The notes under the pieces were generated by a model. That model saw only the letters and a program-made list of their open reading frames with translations. It was not told the origin of the DNA and did not search any database. 64,000 bases of DNA from the NCBI GenBank assembly GCA_044442785.1, contig JBISJT010000001.1, forward strand, positions 1-64,000, written 5' to 3'. A program made the position numbers and the translations under genes. Below are positions 53,620-62,424 of the stretch, piece after piece. Origin of the DNA: Makana argininalis_B. GTDB taxonomy: Bacteria > Pseudomonadota > Gammaproteobacteria > Enterobacterales > Enterobacteriaceae. How positions within the stretch are numbered: position 1 is the first letter of the stretch; each line of letters starts with the position of its first letter.

Positions 53620-54624
53620 ATGACAATAAAAATAGGTATAAATGGTTTTGGACGTATAGGTCGTGTTATATTTAGAGCAGCTCAAGAATTTAAACAAATT
53701 CAAATAGTTGGCATAAATGATATAATACCAATTGAACATATAGCATATATGTTGAAATTTGATTCAATACATGGAATTTTTAAAAAAAAAATAGAAATAC
53801 AAAATGATAATTTAATTATTGATAATAATAAACAAATAAAATGTTTTCATGAAAAAGATCCTAGAAATATAAATTGGAAAAAAATTAATGTAGATGTTGT
53901 AGTTGAATCTACTGGATTTTTTTTAAATAAAGAATATGCTAACTATCATATAGAGTCAGGTGCTAAGAAAGTTGTTATAACCGGTCCATCAATAGATAAT
54001 ACTCCAATGTTTGTTATGGGTGTTAATAATAAAACATATAAAAATCAAAAAATAATATCCAATGCATCATGTACTACTAATTGTGTAGCACCTATAGCTA
54101 AAATAATAAATGATAATTTTGGAATAATTGAAGCATTTATGACAACAGTTCATTCTACTACATCAACACAAAAAACAGTTGATAGTGCATCAATAAAAGA
54201 CTGGAGGGGCGGTAGAAGCGCTTCTTGCAATATTATACCTTCTTCTACAGGTGCAGCTATAGCAGTGGGTAAAATAATACCTGATCTTAATGGCAAAATA
54301 ACTGGAATATCCTTTCGTGTTCCTACAATTAATGTTTCTGTTATTGATTTAACTATAAGATTAAGAAATCAAACTACATACAAAGAAATTTGTAATGTAA
54401 TAAAAAAATCATCTCAAAAAGAATTAAAAGGAATACTGGGTTATACAGATGAAGAAGTTGTTTCAAGTGATTTTAATGGAAATAAATTAATTTCAATATT
54501 TGATTCTAAAGCAAGTTTGATGTTAAATAAAAATTTTGTTAAATTAGTGTCTTGGTATGATAACGAAACAGGTTATTCAAATAAAGTTTTAGAATTAATT
54601 TTATATATATCTAATTATAAATAA
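53620..54624 (+). CDS. gapA: Glyceraldehyde-3-phosphate dehydrogenase A
   Basis: NAD-dependent glycolytic dehydrogenase, 334 residues (E. coli 331). Signatures: KIGINGFGRIGRVIFRAA (NAD-binding), active-site ISNASCTTNCVAPIAKI, TTVHSTTSTQKTVD, RGGRSASCNIIPSSTGAA, and SWYDNETGYSNKVLEL. It is the only gap gene in the window and is better conserved than its neighbours. Confidence 0.97.
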   Translation: MTIKIGINGFGRIGRVIFRAAQEFKQIQIVGINDIIPIEHIAYMLKFDSIHGIFKKKIEIQNDNLIIDNNKQIKCFHEKDPRNINWKKINVDVVVESTGFFLNKEYANYHIESGAKKVVITGPSIDNTPMFVMGVNNKTYKNQKIISNASCTTNCVAPIAKIINDNFGIIEAFMTTVHSTTSTQKTVDSASIKDWRGGRSASCNIIPSSTGAAIAVGKIIPDLNGKITGISFRVPTINVSVIDLTIRLRNQTTYKEICNVIKKSSQKELKGILGYTDEEVVSSDFNGNKLISIFDSKASLMLNKNFVKLVSWYDNETGYSNKVLELILYISNYK

Positions 54625-54641
54625 AAAAAAATAAATATTTT

Positions 54642-54697
54642 TTTAAATATCAGTCATTATTAAAAAATATTTTTTTTAATTTTGACTGATATTTAAA
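54642..54697 (+). terminator. Hairpin after gapA
   Basis: Bases 54642-54656 (TTTAAATATCAGTCA) pair exactly with 54683-54697. Inside, a further A-run/T-run pairing can extend the structure. It lies 18 bases beyond gapA and before the convergent tRNA-Lys, so it probably ends the gapA transcript. Confidence 0.6.
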
Positions 54698-54879
54698 TTC
54701 TAATTAATATTAAAAATTATTTATTATAAATAGAACTAATTTTATCATTAATAAAACAAATTTAATACACATAAAATTTAATTTCACCTTAAATATTAAA
54801 AATTATTTAAATTTATTTAAAAAATTTTAATTTAATAAAATAAATTATTATTAATTTTAAAAAAAAAATTATATTAATT

Positions 54880-54952
54880 TGGGTCGTACAGGATTTGAAC
54901 CTGTGACCAATTGATTAAAAGTCAACTGCTCTACCAACTGAGCTAACGACCC
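54880..54952 (-). tRNA. tRNA-Lys (anticodon TTT)
   Basis: Nearly identical to E. coli: acceptor GGGTCGT/ACGACCC, D arm TAGCTCAGTTGGTAGAGC, anticodon arm TTGA CTTTTAA TCAA. CCA is not encoded. It probably shares a transcript with tRNA-Val just upstream. Confidence 0.98.
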
Positions 54953-54960
54953 AATTTAAT

Positions 54961-55033
54961 TAGGTGATGATGGATTTGAACCATCGACCCCCTCCTTGTA
55001 AGGGAAGTGCTCTTCCATCTGAGCTAATCACCT
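54961..55033 (-). tRNA. tRNA-Val (anticodon TAC)
   Basis: Acceptor AGGTGAT/ATCACCT, anticodon arm TCCCT TACAAGGA giving TAC, T arm GATGG TTCAAAT CCATC. CCA is not encoded. The Val-Lys pair next to gltX mirrors valUXY-lysV beside gltX in E. coli. Confidence 0.97.
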
Positions 55034-55044
55034 TCATAATCTAT

Positions 55045-55072
55045 TTTATAATTAAAGTACTTAAATAGTCAA
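55045..55072 (-). promoter_or_regulatory. Sigma-70-type promoter for tRNA-Val and tRNA-Lys
   Basis: On the minus strand TTGACT (55072-55067), a 16-base spacer and TATAAA (55050-55045), 12 bases before tRNA-Val. Both boxes match consensus at five of six positions. Confidence 0.65.
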
Positions 55073-55274
55073 CTATTTTGAATAAAAAAAATTTTTTTAT
55101 TAAAAAAATATTAAATTTATTTAAACAACTATAATTAAATTTAATTTTATGATAAAATTTATTTTTTATTTAAAATTATATCATTATTTTAAAAAAATTA
55201 ATATTATATAAATAATATATTAATAAAAATAAATATTTGAACTAATTAAATTTAATTATAAAATTTTTAAAAAT

Positions 55275-56687
55275 ATGATAATTAAAACTCGTTTTGCACC
55301 TAGTCCTACTGGAAATCTACATATAGGTAGTATACGTACTGCTTTATTTTCATGGTTATTTGCTAGAAAAAAAAAAGGAAAATTTGTTTTTAGAATTGAA
55401 GATACAGATAATAAACGTTTAAAAAAAAATAGTATAAAATCAATAATAAATAGTATGAAATGGTTAAATATAAATTGGGACGAAGGTCCTTATTTTCAAA
55501 CATTAAGATTAAAACGTTATCAATCGGTTATTAAAAATATGATCTTAAATGGAAAAGCATATAAATGCTATTGTTCAATAACAAGATTACAAAATTTAAG
55601 AAAAAAACAAATTTATTTAGGAAAAAAACCTAAATATGATGGTTTTTGTAAAAAAAACATTAATTATTTTGAAAATAAAAATTATGTTGTAAGATTTAAA
55701 AATCCTCAAAATGGATCTATAATTTTTCAAGATATTATTAGAGGTAATATAGAATTTAAAAATAAAGAACTTGATGATTTAATATTACAACGTGCTAATG
55801 GTTCATTTACATATAATTTTTGTGTCGTAATAGATGATTTAGATATGAATATAAGTCATATTATAAGAGGTGAAGATCATATTAATAATACACCTAGACA
55901 AATTAATATTTTAAAATCTATAAATGCAAAAATACCATTTTATGCTCATTTATCAATTATATTAAATAATAATGGCAAAAAACTTTCAAAAAGAGATAAT
56001 TCTTTAAATATTTTAAAATTTAAAGATGAAGGATTTTTGCCAGAAGCTTTATTAAATAATATATTAAGACAGGGTTGGTCACATAAAAATAAAGAAATTT
56101 TCAATATAAATGAAATGCAAAAATTATTTAATTTAGATTGTATTAGTAAATCACCAAGTTATTTTAATATAAAAAAACTTATTTGGTTAAATAATTTTTA
56201 TATTAAAAATTTACCTAATAAAAAAATTATAGATAATTTATTATTTTATTTTAAAAAAGAAAAAATAAATATAAATTCAGGTCCAAATATATCTAATATT
56301 GTAAATATGTTAAAAAATAATTGTAAAACTTTAAAAGAAATGGTAGATAAATGTCGTTATTTTTATGAAGATTTTAAATATTTTAACAAAGAAGATGCTA
56401 TTAAATATTTAAATGTATTTAATTTAGAAATTTTAAATACAATTTTAAATAAAATTAACAAAATAGACAATTGGAATAAAATTAATATTAAAAATTCTAT
56501 TTATGAAACATCTTATAAACTTGGAGTTAAATTTAATAAAATAAGCATGCCTCTTCGTGTAGCAATTACTGGTAGTAAATGTTCACCTGCAATTGATATT
56601 ACATTGTATGAAATAGGTCAAATAAGATCTATAAATAGAATTAAAGTTGCTATCAATTATATTATTGAAAATAAGAAAATTCAATAA
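55275..56687 (+). CDS. gltX: Glutamyl-tRNA synthetase
   Basis: Class I synthetase of 470 residues (E. coli 471). It starts MIIKTRFAPSPTGNLHIGSIRTALFSW with the HIGH-type motif, has RIEDTDNKR, a zinc-like cysteine region CYCSITRL..GFC, the KMSKS-type motif KKLSKRD, and the C-terminal anticodon domain with LRVAITGS. Divergent from the tRNA-Val/Lys genes, as in E. coli. Confidence 0.97.
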   Translation: MIIKTRFAPSPTGNLHIGSIRTALFSWLFARKKKGKFVFRIEDTDNKRLKKNSIKSIINSMKWLNINWDEGPYFQTLRLKRYQSVIKNMILNGKAYKCYCSITRLQNLRKKQIYLGKKPKYDGFCKKNINYFENKNYVVRFKNPQNGSIIFQDIIRGNIEFKNKELDDLILQRANGSFTYNFCVVIDDLDMNISHIIRGEDHINNTPRQINILKSINAKIPFYAHLSIILNNNGKKLSKRDNSLNILKFKDEGFLPEALLNNILRQGWSHKNKEIFNINEMQKLFNLDCISKSPSYFNIKKLIWLNNFYIKNLPNKKIIDNLLFYFKKEKININSGPNISNIVNMLKNNCKTLKEMVDKCRYFYEDFKYFNKEDAIKYLNVFNLEILNTILNKINKIDNWNKINIKNSIYETSYKLGVKFNKISMPLRVAITGSKCSPAIDITLYEIGQIRSINRIKVAINYIIENKKIQ

Positions 56688-56763
56688 TTATAATTAAATA
56701 AATATAATTTTATTTTATTTAAAAATAAATTTAAAAACTCAAAAAAAAGGATTTAGTATAAAA

Positions 56764-57921
56764 ATGATATTAATATCAGATATTAATATAAAAGGAAAAA
56801 AAATTTTAATACGTTCTGATATGAATGTACCTATGAAAGATGGTAAAATAATTTCATATACTCGTATTATTAAATCATTAAAAACAATTAAATATGCAAT
56901 TAAAAAAAAAGCTATTGTTATTATAGCATCTCATTTAGGAAGACCTAAAGAAGGCAAATATGATAAAAATTTATCTATGAAACCAATAGTAAAATTTTTA
57001 AAAAAAAATATTTCTTTACCAATTCGTTTAGTAAAAAATTACATTAATGGATTAGATATTTTACCAAATTATTTAACAGTTTTAGAAAATGTAAGATTTA
57101 ATAAAGGTGAAAAAAACAACAATCAAGAACTTGCGCAAAAATATTCAAATCTTTGTGATATATTTGTCATGGATGCTTTTGCTTCTGCTCATAGATCAGA
57201 ATCTTCCACAGTTGGAGTAGGAAATTTATCTAAAATATCTTGTTGTGGTTTTTTGTTTAAAAATGAAATTAAAAATTTAAGTAAAATTATTAACAATCCT
57301 TTACGTCCAATGATATCAATAATTGGTGGTTCAAAAATATCTACAAAATTGAATATATTAGAATCTTTATCTAAAATTTCAGATAAAATAATAGTTGGAG
57401 GTGGTATAGCAAATACTTTTTTAGCATCTAAAGGATTTAACATAGGTAAATCAATATATGAACATGATTTAATATATTCAGCAAAAAATATTTTGATAAG
57501 AAACAAAAATATATTATTACCTGTTGATGTTAAAGTAAGTAATCAATTTTCTGAATTATCTACTTCATTAACAAAATCAATTAATGATATTACAAATGAT
57601 GAACAAATATTAGATATAGGTAATTTATCAATTAATAATATTTTAAATAATTTAAAACAATCTAAAACAATATTATGGAACGGTCCTTTAGGAGTATTTG
57701 AATTTTGTAATTTTAGACAGGGAACACAATCAATAGCTAATTTTATATCAAAAAATAATGTATTTTCTGTAGCAGGTGGTGGTGATACAATTGCAGCAAT
57801 TGAACTTTTTGGTATTTATGATAAAGTATCATATATATCTACAGGAGGAGGTTCTTTTTTAAGATTTATAGAAGGTAAAAAATTACCAGTTATTTCAATG
57901 CTAGAAAAATATTCAAAATAA
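56764..57921 (+). CDS. pgk: Phosphoglycerate kinase
   Basis: Makes ATP from 1,3-bisphosphoglycerate. The 385 residues (E. coli 387) have KILIRSDMNVPMKDGKI, IASHLGRPKEG, VLENVRFNKGE, SIIGGSKISTKLNIL and the nucleotide site GGGDTIAAIE with STGGGSFLRFIEGK. It precedes fbaA as in the enterobacterial epd-pgk-fbaA cluster; epd is lost. Confidence 0.97.
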   Translation: MILISDINIKGKKILIRSDMNVPMKDGKIISYTRIIKSLKTIKYAIKKKAIVIIASHLGRPKEGKYDKNLSMKPIVKFLKKNISLPIRLVKNYINGLDILPNYLTVLENVRFNKGEKNNNQELAQKYSNLCDIFVMDAFASAHRSESSTVGVGNLSKISCCGFLFKNEIKNLSKIINNPLRPMISIIGGSKISTKLNILESLSKISDKIIVGGGIANTFLASKGFNIGKSIYEHDLIYSAKNILIRNKNILLPVDVKVSNQFSELSTSLTKSINDITNDEQILDIGNLSINNILNNLKQSKTILWNGPLGVFEFCNFRQGTQSIANFISKNNVFSVAGGGDTIAAIELFGIYDKVSYISTGGGSFLRFIEGKKLPVISMLEKYSK

Positions 57922-58024
57922 TTTTTATAAAAAAAAATTATATTTAAATAATTAATTTAATAATATTTAAAAAATTTAATTAATAAAATAAATTTCAAGA
58001 TTTTATAAAAAGGAATTAATTATT

Positions 58025-59107
58025 ATGTCTAAAATTTTAGACTTTGTAAAACCAGGAGTAGTGACTGGTAATGATGTTCAGAAAATTTATAATTATGCTA
58101 AAAAAAATATTTTTGCTATTCCTGCCGTAAATTGTATCAGTACTGATTCAATAAATGCTGCTTTAGAAACAGCTGCTAAAGTACGATCTCCTATAATAAT
58201 TCAATTTTCCAATAGTGGTTCAAAATTTATATTAGGTAATGGTATTAATAAAAATAATAAAAATCAAAATAATGCTGTAATAGGAGCAGTATGTGGTGCT
58301 CTTTATGTTCATCAAGTTTCATCTTATTATGGAATCCCTGTGATATTAAATACAGATCATTGTTGTAAAAATTTACTTCCTTGGATTGATGGAATGTTAG
58401 AATATGGAGAAAAATATTATTCTATTACTGGTAAATCTTTATTTTCTTCACATATGATAGATTTATCTATGAATACTATAGAAAATAATGTTAATTTAAG
58501 CTCTAAATATTTTAGTAGAATGTCTAAAATTGATATGACTTTAGAAATTGAATTAGGTTGCACAGGAGGAGAAGAAGATGGAATAGACAATAGTAATATT
58601 GATAATTCTTTTTTATATACTAATCCTGAAGATATATCATATGTTTATAAAAATCTTATCAAAATAAGTCCAAGATTTATTATTGCAGCTGCTTTTGGTA
58701 ATGTTCATGGTGTATATAAATATGGTAATGTTAAATTAAAACCTATTATACTTTATAACGCACAGAAATATATTTCCGAGAAATTTAATTTACCCTTAAA
58801 TACATTAAATTTAGTATTTCATGGTGGGTCTGGTTCTAATAAAGAAGAAATAAAACAATCTATAAAATATGGTGTTGTAAAAATAAATATCGATACTGAT
58901 ATTCAATGGTCAACATGGAAAGGTATTTTAAAATATTATAAAAAAAATAAAGATTATTTAAAAACACAATTAGGAAATAAAAAAGGTTTATTTATTCCAA
59001 ATAAAAAATACTATGATCCTAGATCATGGATACGTTATAGTCAAATTTCTATTAAAAAACGTTTAGAATTATATTTCAAATTATTTAATGCTGTTAATGT
59101 TTTGTAA
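58025..59107 (+). CDS. fbaA: Fructose-bisphosphate aldolase, class II
   Basis: Zinc-dependent aldolase of 360 residues (E. coli 359). Metal ligands are the histidines in NTDHCCKNLLPW, FGNVHGVYK and LVFHGGSGS; the catalytic Asp lies in TDH. It begins MSKILDFVKPGVVTG, nearly the E. coli N-terminus. AAAAAGGAATT precedes the ATG. Completes, with pfkA, gapA, pgk and pykF, most of lower glycolysis in this window. Confidence 0.97.
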   Translation: MSKILDFVKPGVVTGNDVQKIYNYAKKNIFAIPAVNCISTDSINAALETAAKVRSPIIIQFSNSGSKFILGNGINKNNKNQNNAVIGAVCGALYVHQVSSYYGIPVILNTDHCCKNLLPWIDGMLEYGEKYYSITGKSLFSSHMIDLSMNTIENNVNLSSKYFSRMSKIDMTLEIELGCTGGEEDGIDNSNIDNSFLYTNPEDISYVYKNLIKISPRFIIAAAFGNVHGVYKYGNVKLKPIILYNAQKYISEKFNLPLNTLNLVFHGGSGSNKEEIKQSIKYGVVKINIDTDIQWSTWKGILKYYKKNKDYLKTQLGNKKGLFIPNKKYYDPRSWIRYSQISIKKRLELYFKLFNAVNVL

Positions 59108-59131
59108 TAATTAAAAATATTAATTTTTTTT

Positions 59132-59299
59132 TTATTTTATTTTCTTTTCATTATAAATTACGTGTTTTTTTAAAATTGGATCATATTTTTTTATTGATAA
59201 TTTTTTTAATAAATTTTTTTTATTTTTAGTAGTAGTATAAAAATGTTTTGTTCCTGATGAAGATAAAAGTTTAATTATTTTGATTTTTTTTTTAGACAT
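59132..59299 (-). CDS. rpmG: 50S ribosomal protein L33
   Basis: The minus strand from the ATG at 59299 encodes 55 residues, the same length as E. coli L33: MSKKKIKIIKLLSSSGTKHF, then YTTTKNKKN and the end YDPILKKHVIYNEKKIK. The zinc-binding cysteines of some L33 forms are absent, as in E. coli. A GAAAGGAAA-type site lies upstream. It follows rpmB by 19 bases. Confidence 0.95.
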   Translation of the reverse strand: MSKKKIKIIKLLSSSGTKHFYTTTKNKKNLLKKLSIKKYDPILKKHVIYNEKKIK

Positions 59300-59318
59300 T
59301 AATTACTTTCCTTTTTAT

Positions 59319-59552
59319 TTAGTTTTTTTTGTTTAATTTAATTTTATTTAAAACTTTTTCAATACCTTTTTTATTTATAATACGAATACCTTTAGAAGAT
59401 ACACGAATAGATATAAATTTTTTTTTACTGTTTAACCAAAAACGATGATAATTAATATTAGTTAAAAATTTTCTTTTAGTTTTATTCATTGAATGTGATT
59501 TATTATTTCCACTAATTGTTTTTTTTCCTGTTACTTTACATATTCTTGACAT
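59319..59552 (-). CDS. rpmB: 50S ribosomal protein L28
   Basis: Ribosomal protein of 77 residues. I start at 59552 (MSRICKVTGKKTISGNNKSH), matching the E. coli start; AAAGGA lies eight bases upstream. An ATG three codons earlier overlaps that site and is less likely. It keeps TKRKFLTNINYHRFW, VSSKGIRIINKKGI. First gene of rpmB-rpmG. Confidence 0.95.
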   Translation of the reverse strand: MSRICKVTGKKTISGNNKSHSMNKTKRKFLTNINYHRFWLNSKKKFISIRVSSKGIRIINKKGIEKVLNKIKLNKKN

Positions 59553-59743
59553 AATTTTCATCCTTTAATTTTAATTTAAATTAAATTTATTTAATATTTT
59601 TTAAAAAATTAATAAAATTAAAAATTAATTTAAATTATATTAAAAATTATTTATAAAATATAACATTTTTTAATTAAAAATTAAATAACTTTTTAAAAAT
59701 TATTAAAATAAATATATTTATTAATAATTATATTTGGTGAAAA

Positions 59744-60604
59744 ATGGTTAAAAAATATTTAATAATTTATTCAATTAATCCTTTTATATTTAAATTAGGA
59801 AAATTATATTTTAGATGGTATGGTTTTATGTATATAATAGGATTCATTTGTGCTTCGATTTTATCAAAAAAAAAAAAATATAATATAAAAATAATGTTTA
59901 TTTATAAAAAAAAAATAGAAAATTTAATTTATTATATTTTTTTAGGTATTTTTATAGGAGGAAGAATAGGTTATGTTTTACTATATAAAACAATAAATTT
60001 TTTAAATAATCCATCTTATATATTTAAAATATGGTATGGTGGTATGTCATTTCATGGTGGTTTAATAGGAGTATTATTCACAATAAAGTTGTTTTTAATT
60101 AAAAATAGAAATATAAATTTTTATAAAATTACTGATTTTATTTCTACTATAATTCCATTATGTATTGGAATTGGCAGATTAGGTAATTTTATAAATGGCG
60201 AATTATATGGAATTGTTTCTATTAATTTGCCTATAATAGTTTTATTTCAAAATTCATTAAAAGATGATTTTAAATTTATTTCAAAATATCCTAAATTTAA
60301 ATTAATATTTAATAAATATGGAAGATTACCTCGACATCCTTCTCAAATTTATGAATCTCTTTTAGAAGGTTTAATGTTATTTATTATAATGAATTTTTTT
60401 ATTAAAAAAAAAAGACCAGTAGGAAGTATATCTGGTTTATTTCTTATATTATATGGATCATTTAGGTTTTTATTAGAATATTTAAGACAATATGATGATA
60501 CATTAATCTTATTAAATTATTTTACTATAGGACAAATATTATCAATACCTATGATATTATTAGGTTTTTATTTGATTAATAATTCATACAAAAAAAATAT
60601 TTAA
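59744..60604 (+). CDS. lgt: Prolipoprotein diacylglyceryl transferase
   Basis: Transfers diacylglycerol from phosphatidylglycerol to the lipobox cysteine of prolipoproteins. The 286 residues (E. coli 291) form seven hydrophobic helices, with the essential histidine in YGGMSFHGGLIG and the family signature IGRLGNFINGELYG. Substrates in this window are Lpp and CyoA. thyA, usually downstream, is not here. Confidence 0.96.
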   Translation: MVKKYLIIYSINPFIFKLGKLYFRWYGFMYIIGFICASILSKKKKYNIKIMFIYKKKIENLIYYIFLGIFIGGRIGYVLLYKTINFLNNPSYIFKIWYGGMSFHGGLIGVLFTIKLFLIKNRNINFYKITDFISTIIPLCIGIGRLGNFINGELYGIVSINLPIIVLFQNSLKDDFKFISKYPKFKLIFNKYGRLPRHPSQIYESLLEGLMLFIIMNFFIKKKRPVGSISGLFLILYGSFRFLLEYLRQYDDTLILLNYFTIGQILSIPMILLGFYLINNSYKKNI

Positions 60605-60718
60605 TTAAATTAAATATTTTATTGTTATAAAATTTTATTTTATTTTTAATACAGTATTTATTAAATTAAAATATTTAAATATGAATTAAATAAATTAAAA
60701 ATCAATTGGAGATAATTA

Positions 60719-61300
60719 ATGTTAAATAATATTAAAAAAGAAATTTTAGAAAGTAAAAATTTTAAAAAAAAAAATGAAGATAAAAATATAAAATTAGAAA
60801 ATAAAAAAAATCAAATTAAATCACTAAATGAAAAAAAAAAATATATTGAAAAATTAGAAACATCTTTAAAAGAGGTAAAAGAAATATCAAATAACAATTT
60901 TATACGATATAGAGCTGAAATAGAAAATTTAATAAAAAGAAATGAAAAAGATATAGAAAAATCAAATAAATTTGCTATTGAAAAATTTGCTATTGAATTA
61001 TTACCAGTGATTGACAGTTTAGAAAAAACTATAGATATGTTTGATAAAAAAAATTTAGAACTAAAATCTATTTTAGAAGGTTTAAATTTAACATTGAAAT
61101 TTTTATTAAATACTTTCAATAAATTTGGAATTAATGTGATAAATAATATAAATGTAATATTTGATCCTAATATTCATCAAGCAATGAATTTAATAACATC
61201 AGAAAAATTTAAATCTAATCATGTTATTAATATAATACAAAAAGGATATATACTGAACGGAAGATTAATTCGACCCGCAATGGTAAGTGTATCAAAATAA
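60719..61300 (+). CDS. grpE: GrpE, DnaK nucleotide exchange factor
   Basis: Releases ADP from DnaK. The 193 residues (E. coli 197) consist of a long N-terminal coiled coil (about 1-110), with RYRAEIENLIKRNEKDIEKS, and a C-terminal beta domain with FDPNIHQAMN and GYILNGRLIRPAMVSVSK. A TTGGAGATA site precedes the ATG. The stop codon lies inside a 38-bp inverted repeat. Confidence 0.96.
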   Translation: MLNNIKKEILESKNFKKKNEDKNIKLENKKNQIKSLNEKKKYIEKLETSLKEVKEISNNNFIRYRAEIENLIKRNEKDIEKSNKFAIEKFAIELLPVIDSLEKTIDMFDKKNLELKSILEGLNLTLKFLLNTFNKFGINVINNINVIFDPNIHQAMNLITSEKFKSNHVINIIQKGYILNGRLIRPAMVSVSK

Positions 61301-61375
61301 ATTTTTTTAAAAAAAATTTATTATAATCGCTATGATAAATAGCGATTATAATAAATTTTTTTTAAAAAAATTTAT
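61295..61375. terminator. 38-bp perfect inverted repeat between grpE and ung
   Basis: Bases 61295-61332 pair without mismatch with 61338-61375 around a five-base loop. The tip is GC-bearing (ATCGCTAT/ATAGCGAT) and the base contains T and A runs on both sides, so it has the form of a strong bidirectional terminator. It begins within the last codons of grpE. Confidence 0.8.
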
Positions 61376-61422
61376 TATAAAATTAAAAATAATAAATTAA
61401 AAATTTAAATCATTATTGAATT

Positions 61423-62073
61423 TCAATTAATAGGTGTTTTTATAATTTTTTTTAAAATAAAATTAGTTTTAGAAAAATGTTTACAACCTAAAAATCCATA
61501 ATGATATGATAATGGACTTGGATGATAAGTTTTTAAAATAAAATGTTTATTAGAATTTATAAATTTAATTTTTTTTTGAGCATAATTACCCCATAATAAA
61601 AAAATTACTTCTTTTAAGTGATCGTTGATTATTTGAATAACTAAATCTGTAAATTTTTCCCAACCTATATTTGCATGTGAATTTGGTTTTTTATGTTCAA
61701 CTGTTAAAATAGAATTTAATAAAAATACACCTTGATCTGACCAGCTTTTCAAAAATCCATGTTTAGGTATAACAAAATTACTAATATCGTTATTTAATTC
61801 TTTATAAATATTTTTTCATGAAGGAGGTATTTTGATACCTTTATTAACAGAAAAAGCTAAACCATTAGCTTGATTAAAATCACAATATGGATCCTGTCCT
61901 ATTATAACTACTTTTATATTTTTAAATTTAGTAAATTTAAAAACATTAAATACTTCATTTGAATTTGGATGTATTATTTTACCATATGATCTTTTTTTAT
62001 TAATAAAATCAATCATTTTTTTAAAAAAAATCATTTTTTTAACATCAAATAAAACATCAGACCATGTATTCAT
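61423..62073 (-). pseudogene. ung: Uracil-DNA glycosylase, interrupted by a TGA codon
   Basis: Ung removes uracil from DNA. The reading frame runs from MNTWSDVLFDVKK (62073) to KTPIN (61426) but contains an in-frame TGA at 61818-61816, after IPPS and before KNIYKEL. E. coli has IPPSLLNMYKEL there, so a leucine codon (probably TTA) became TGA. No frameshift is needed. GQDPY with the catalytic Asp, HPSPLS with the catalytic His and LLWG are preserved, but the usual GQDPYHG is GQDPYCD. The terminal stop is also TGA, at the conserved Trp of TPIDW; five more codons to a TAA follow. Early pseudogene most likely; readthrough or sequence error cannot be excluded. Confidence 0.85.
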
Positions 62074-62424
62074 TTATAAATATATTTAGTATGTAATTTT
62101 TTAATTTTTAGTTTAATTATTGTATTGATGTATTTAAAAATATTTCAATATAAATTTAAAAATGTTATTAATTTTATAAAAATTTTATTTTTAATATGTT
62201 ACAAATTTTTAATATATATTAATTTTTAAATTAATATAAAAAATTAATTTTAATTGACTTATATATTAATTATTAATAATAATTAAAAAATTAGTAAAAA
62301 AAATATATTTAAAATAATAATAAAATAATTTTATTTATTTTCAAAAATCTTTAATATATTAAATTAATTAAATCAAAAAAAAATAAAAAAATTAATTTAT
62401 ATATTAATTAAGGATATATGTTTT
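62074..62424. other. Divergent spacer ung / gyrA
   Basis: A 351-base AT-rich stretch. Apart from a possible -35 at 62254 I see no gene, hairpin or DnaA box in it. Confidence 0.5.
62254..62282 (+). promoter_or_regulatory. Possible gyrA promoter
   Basis: TTGACT (62254-62259) is followed after 17 bases by TAATAA. The -35 is good and the -10 weak; the leader to gyrA would be about 135 bases. Confidence 0.3.

Noticed and set aside
61816..61818. Reassignment of TGA to tryptophan or another amino acid to explain the interrupted ung.
   Set aside because: Tryptophans in conserved genes use TGG, dnaN ends normally at TGA, and the internal ung TGA replaces leucine, so a nonsense mutation is simpler.
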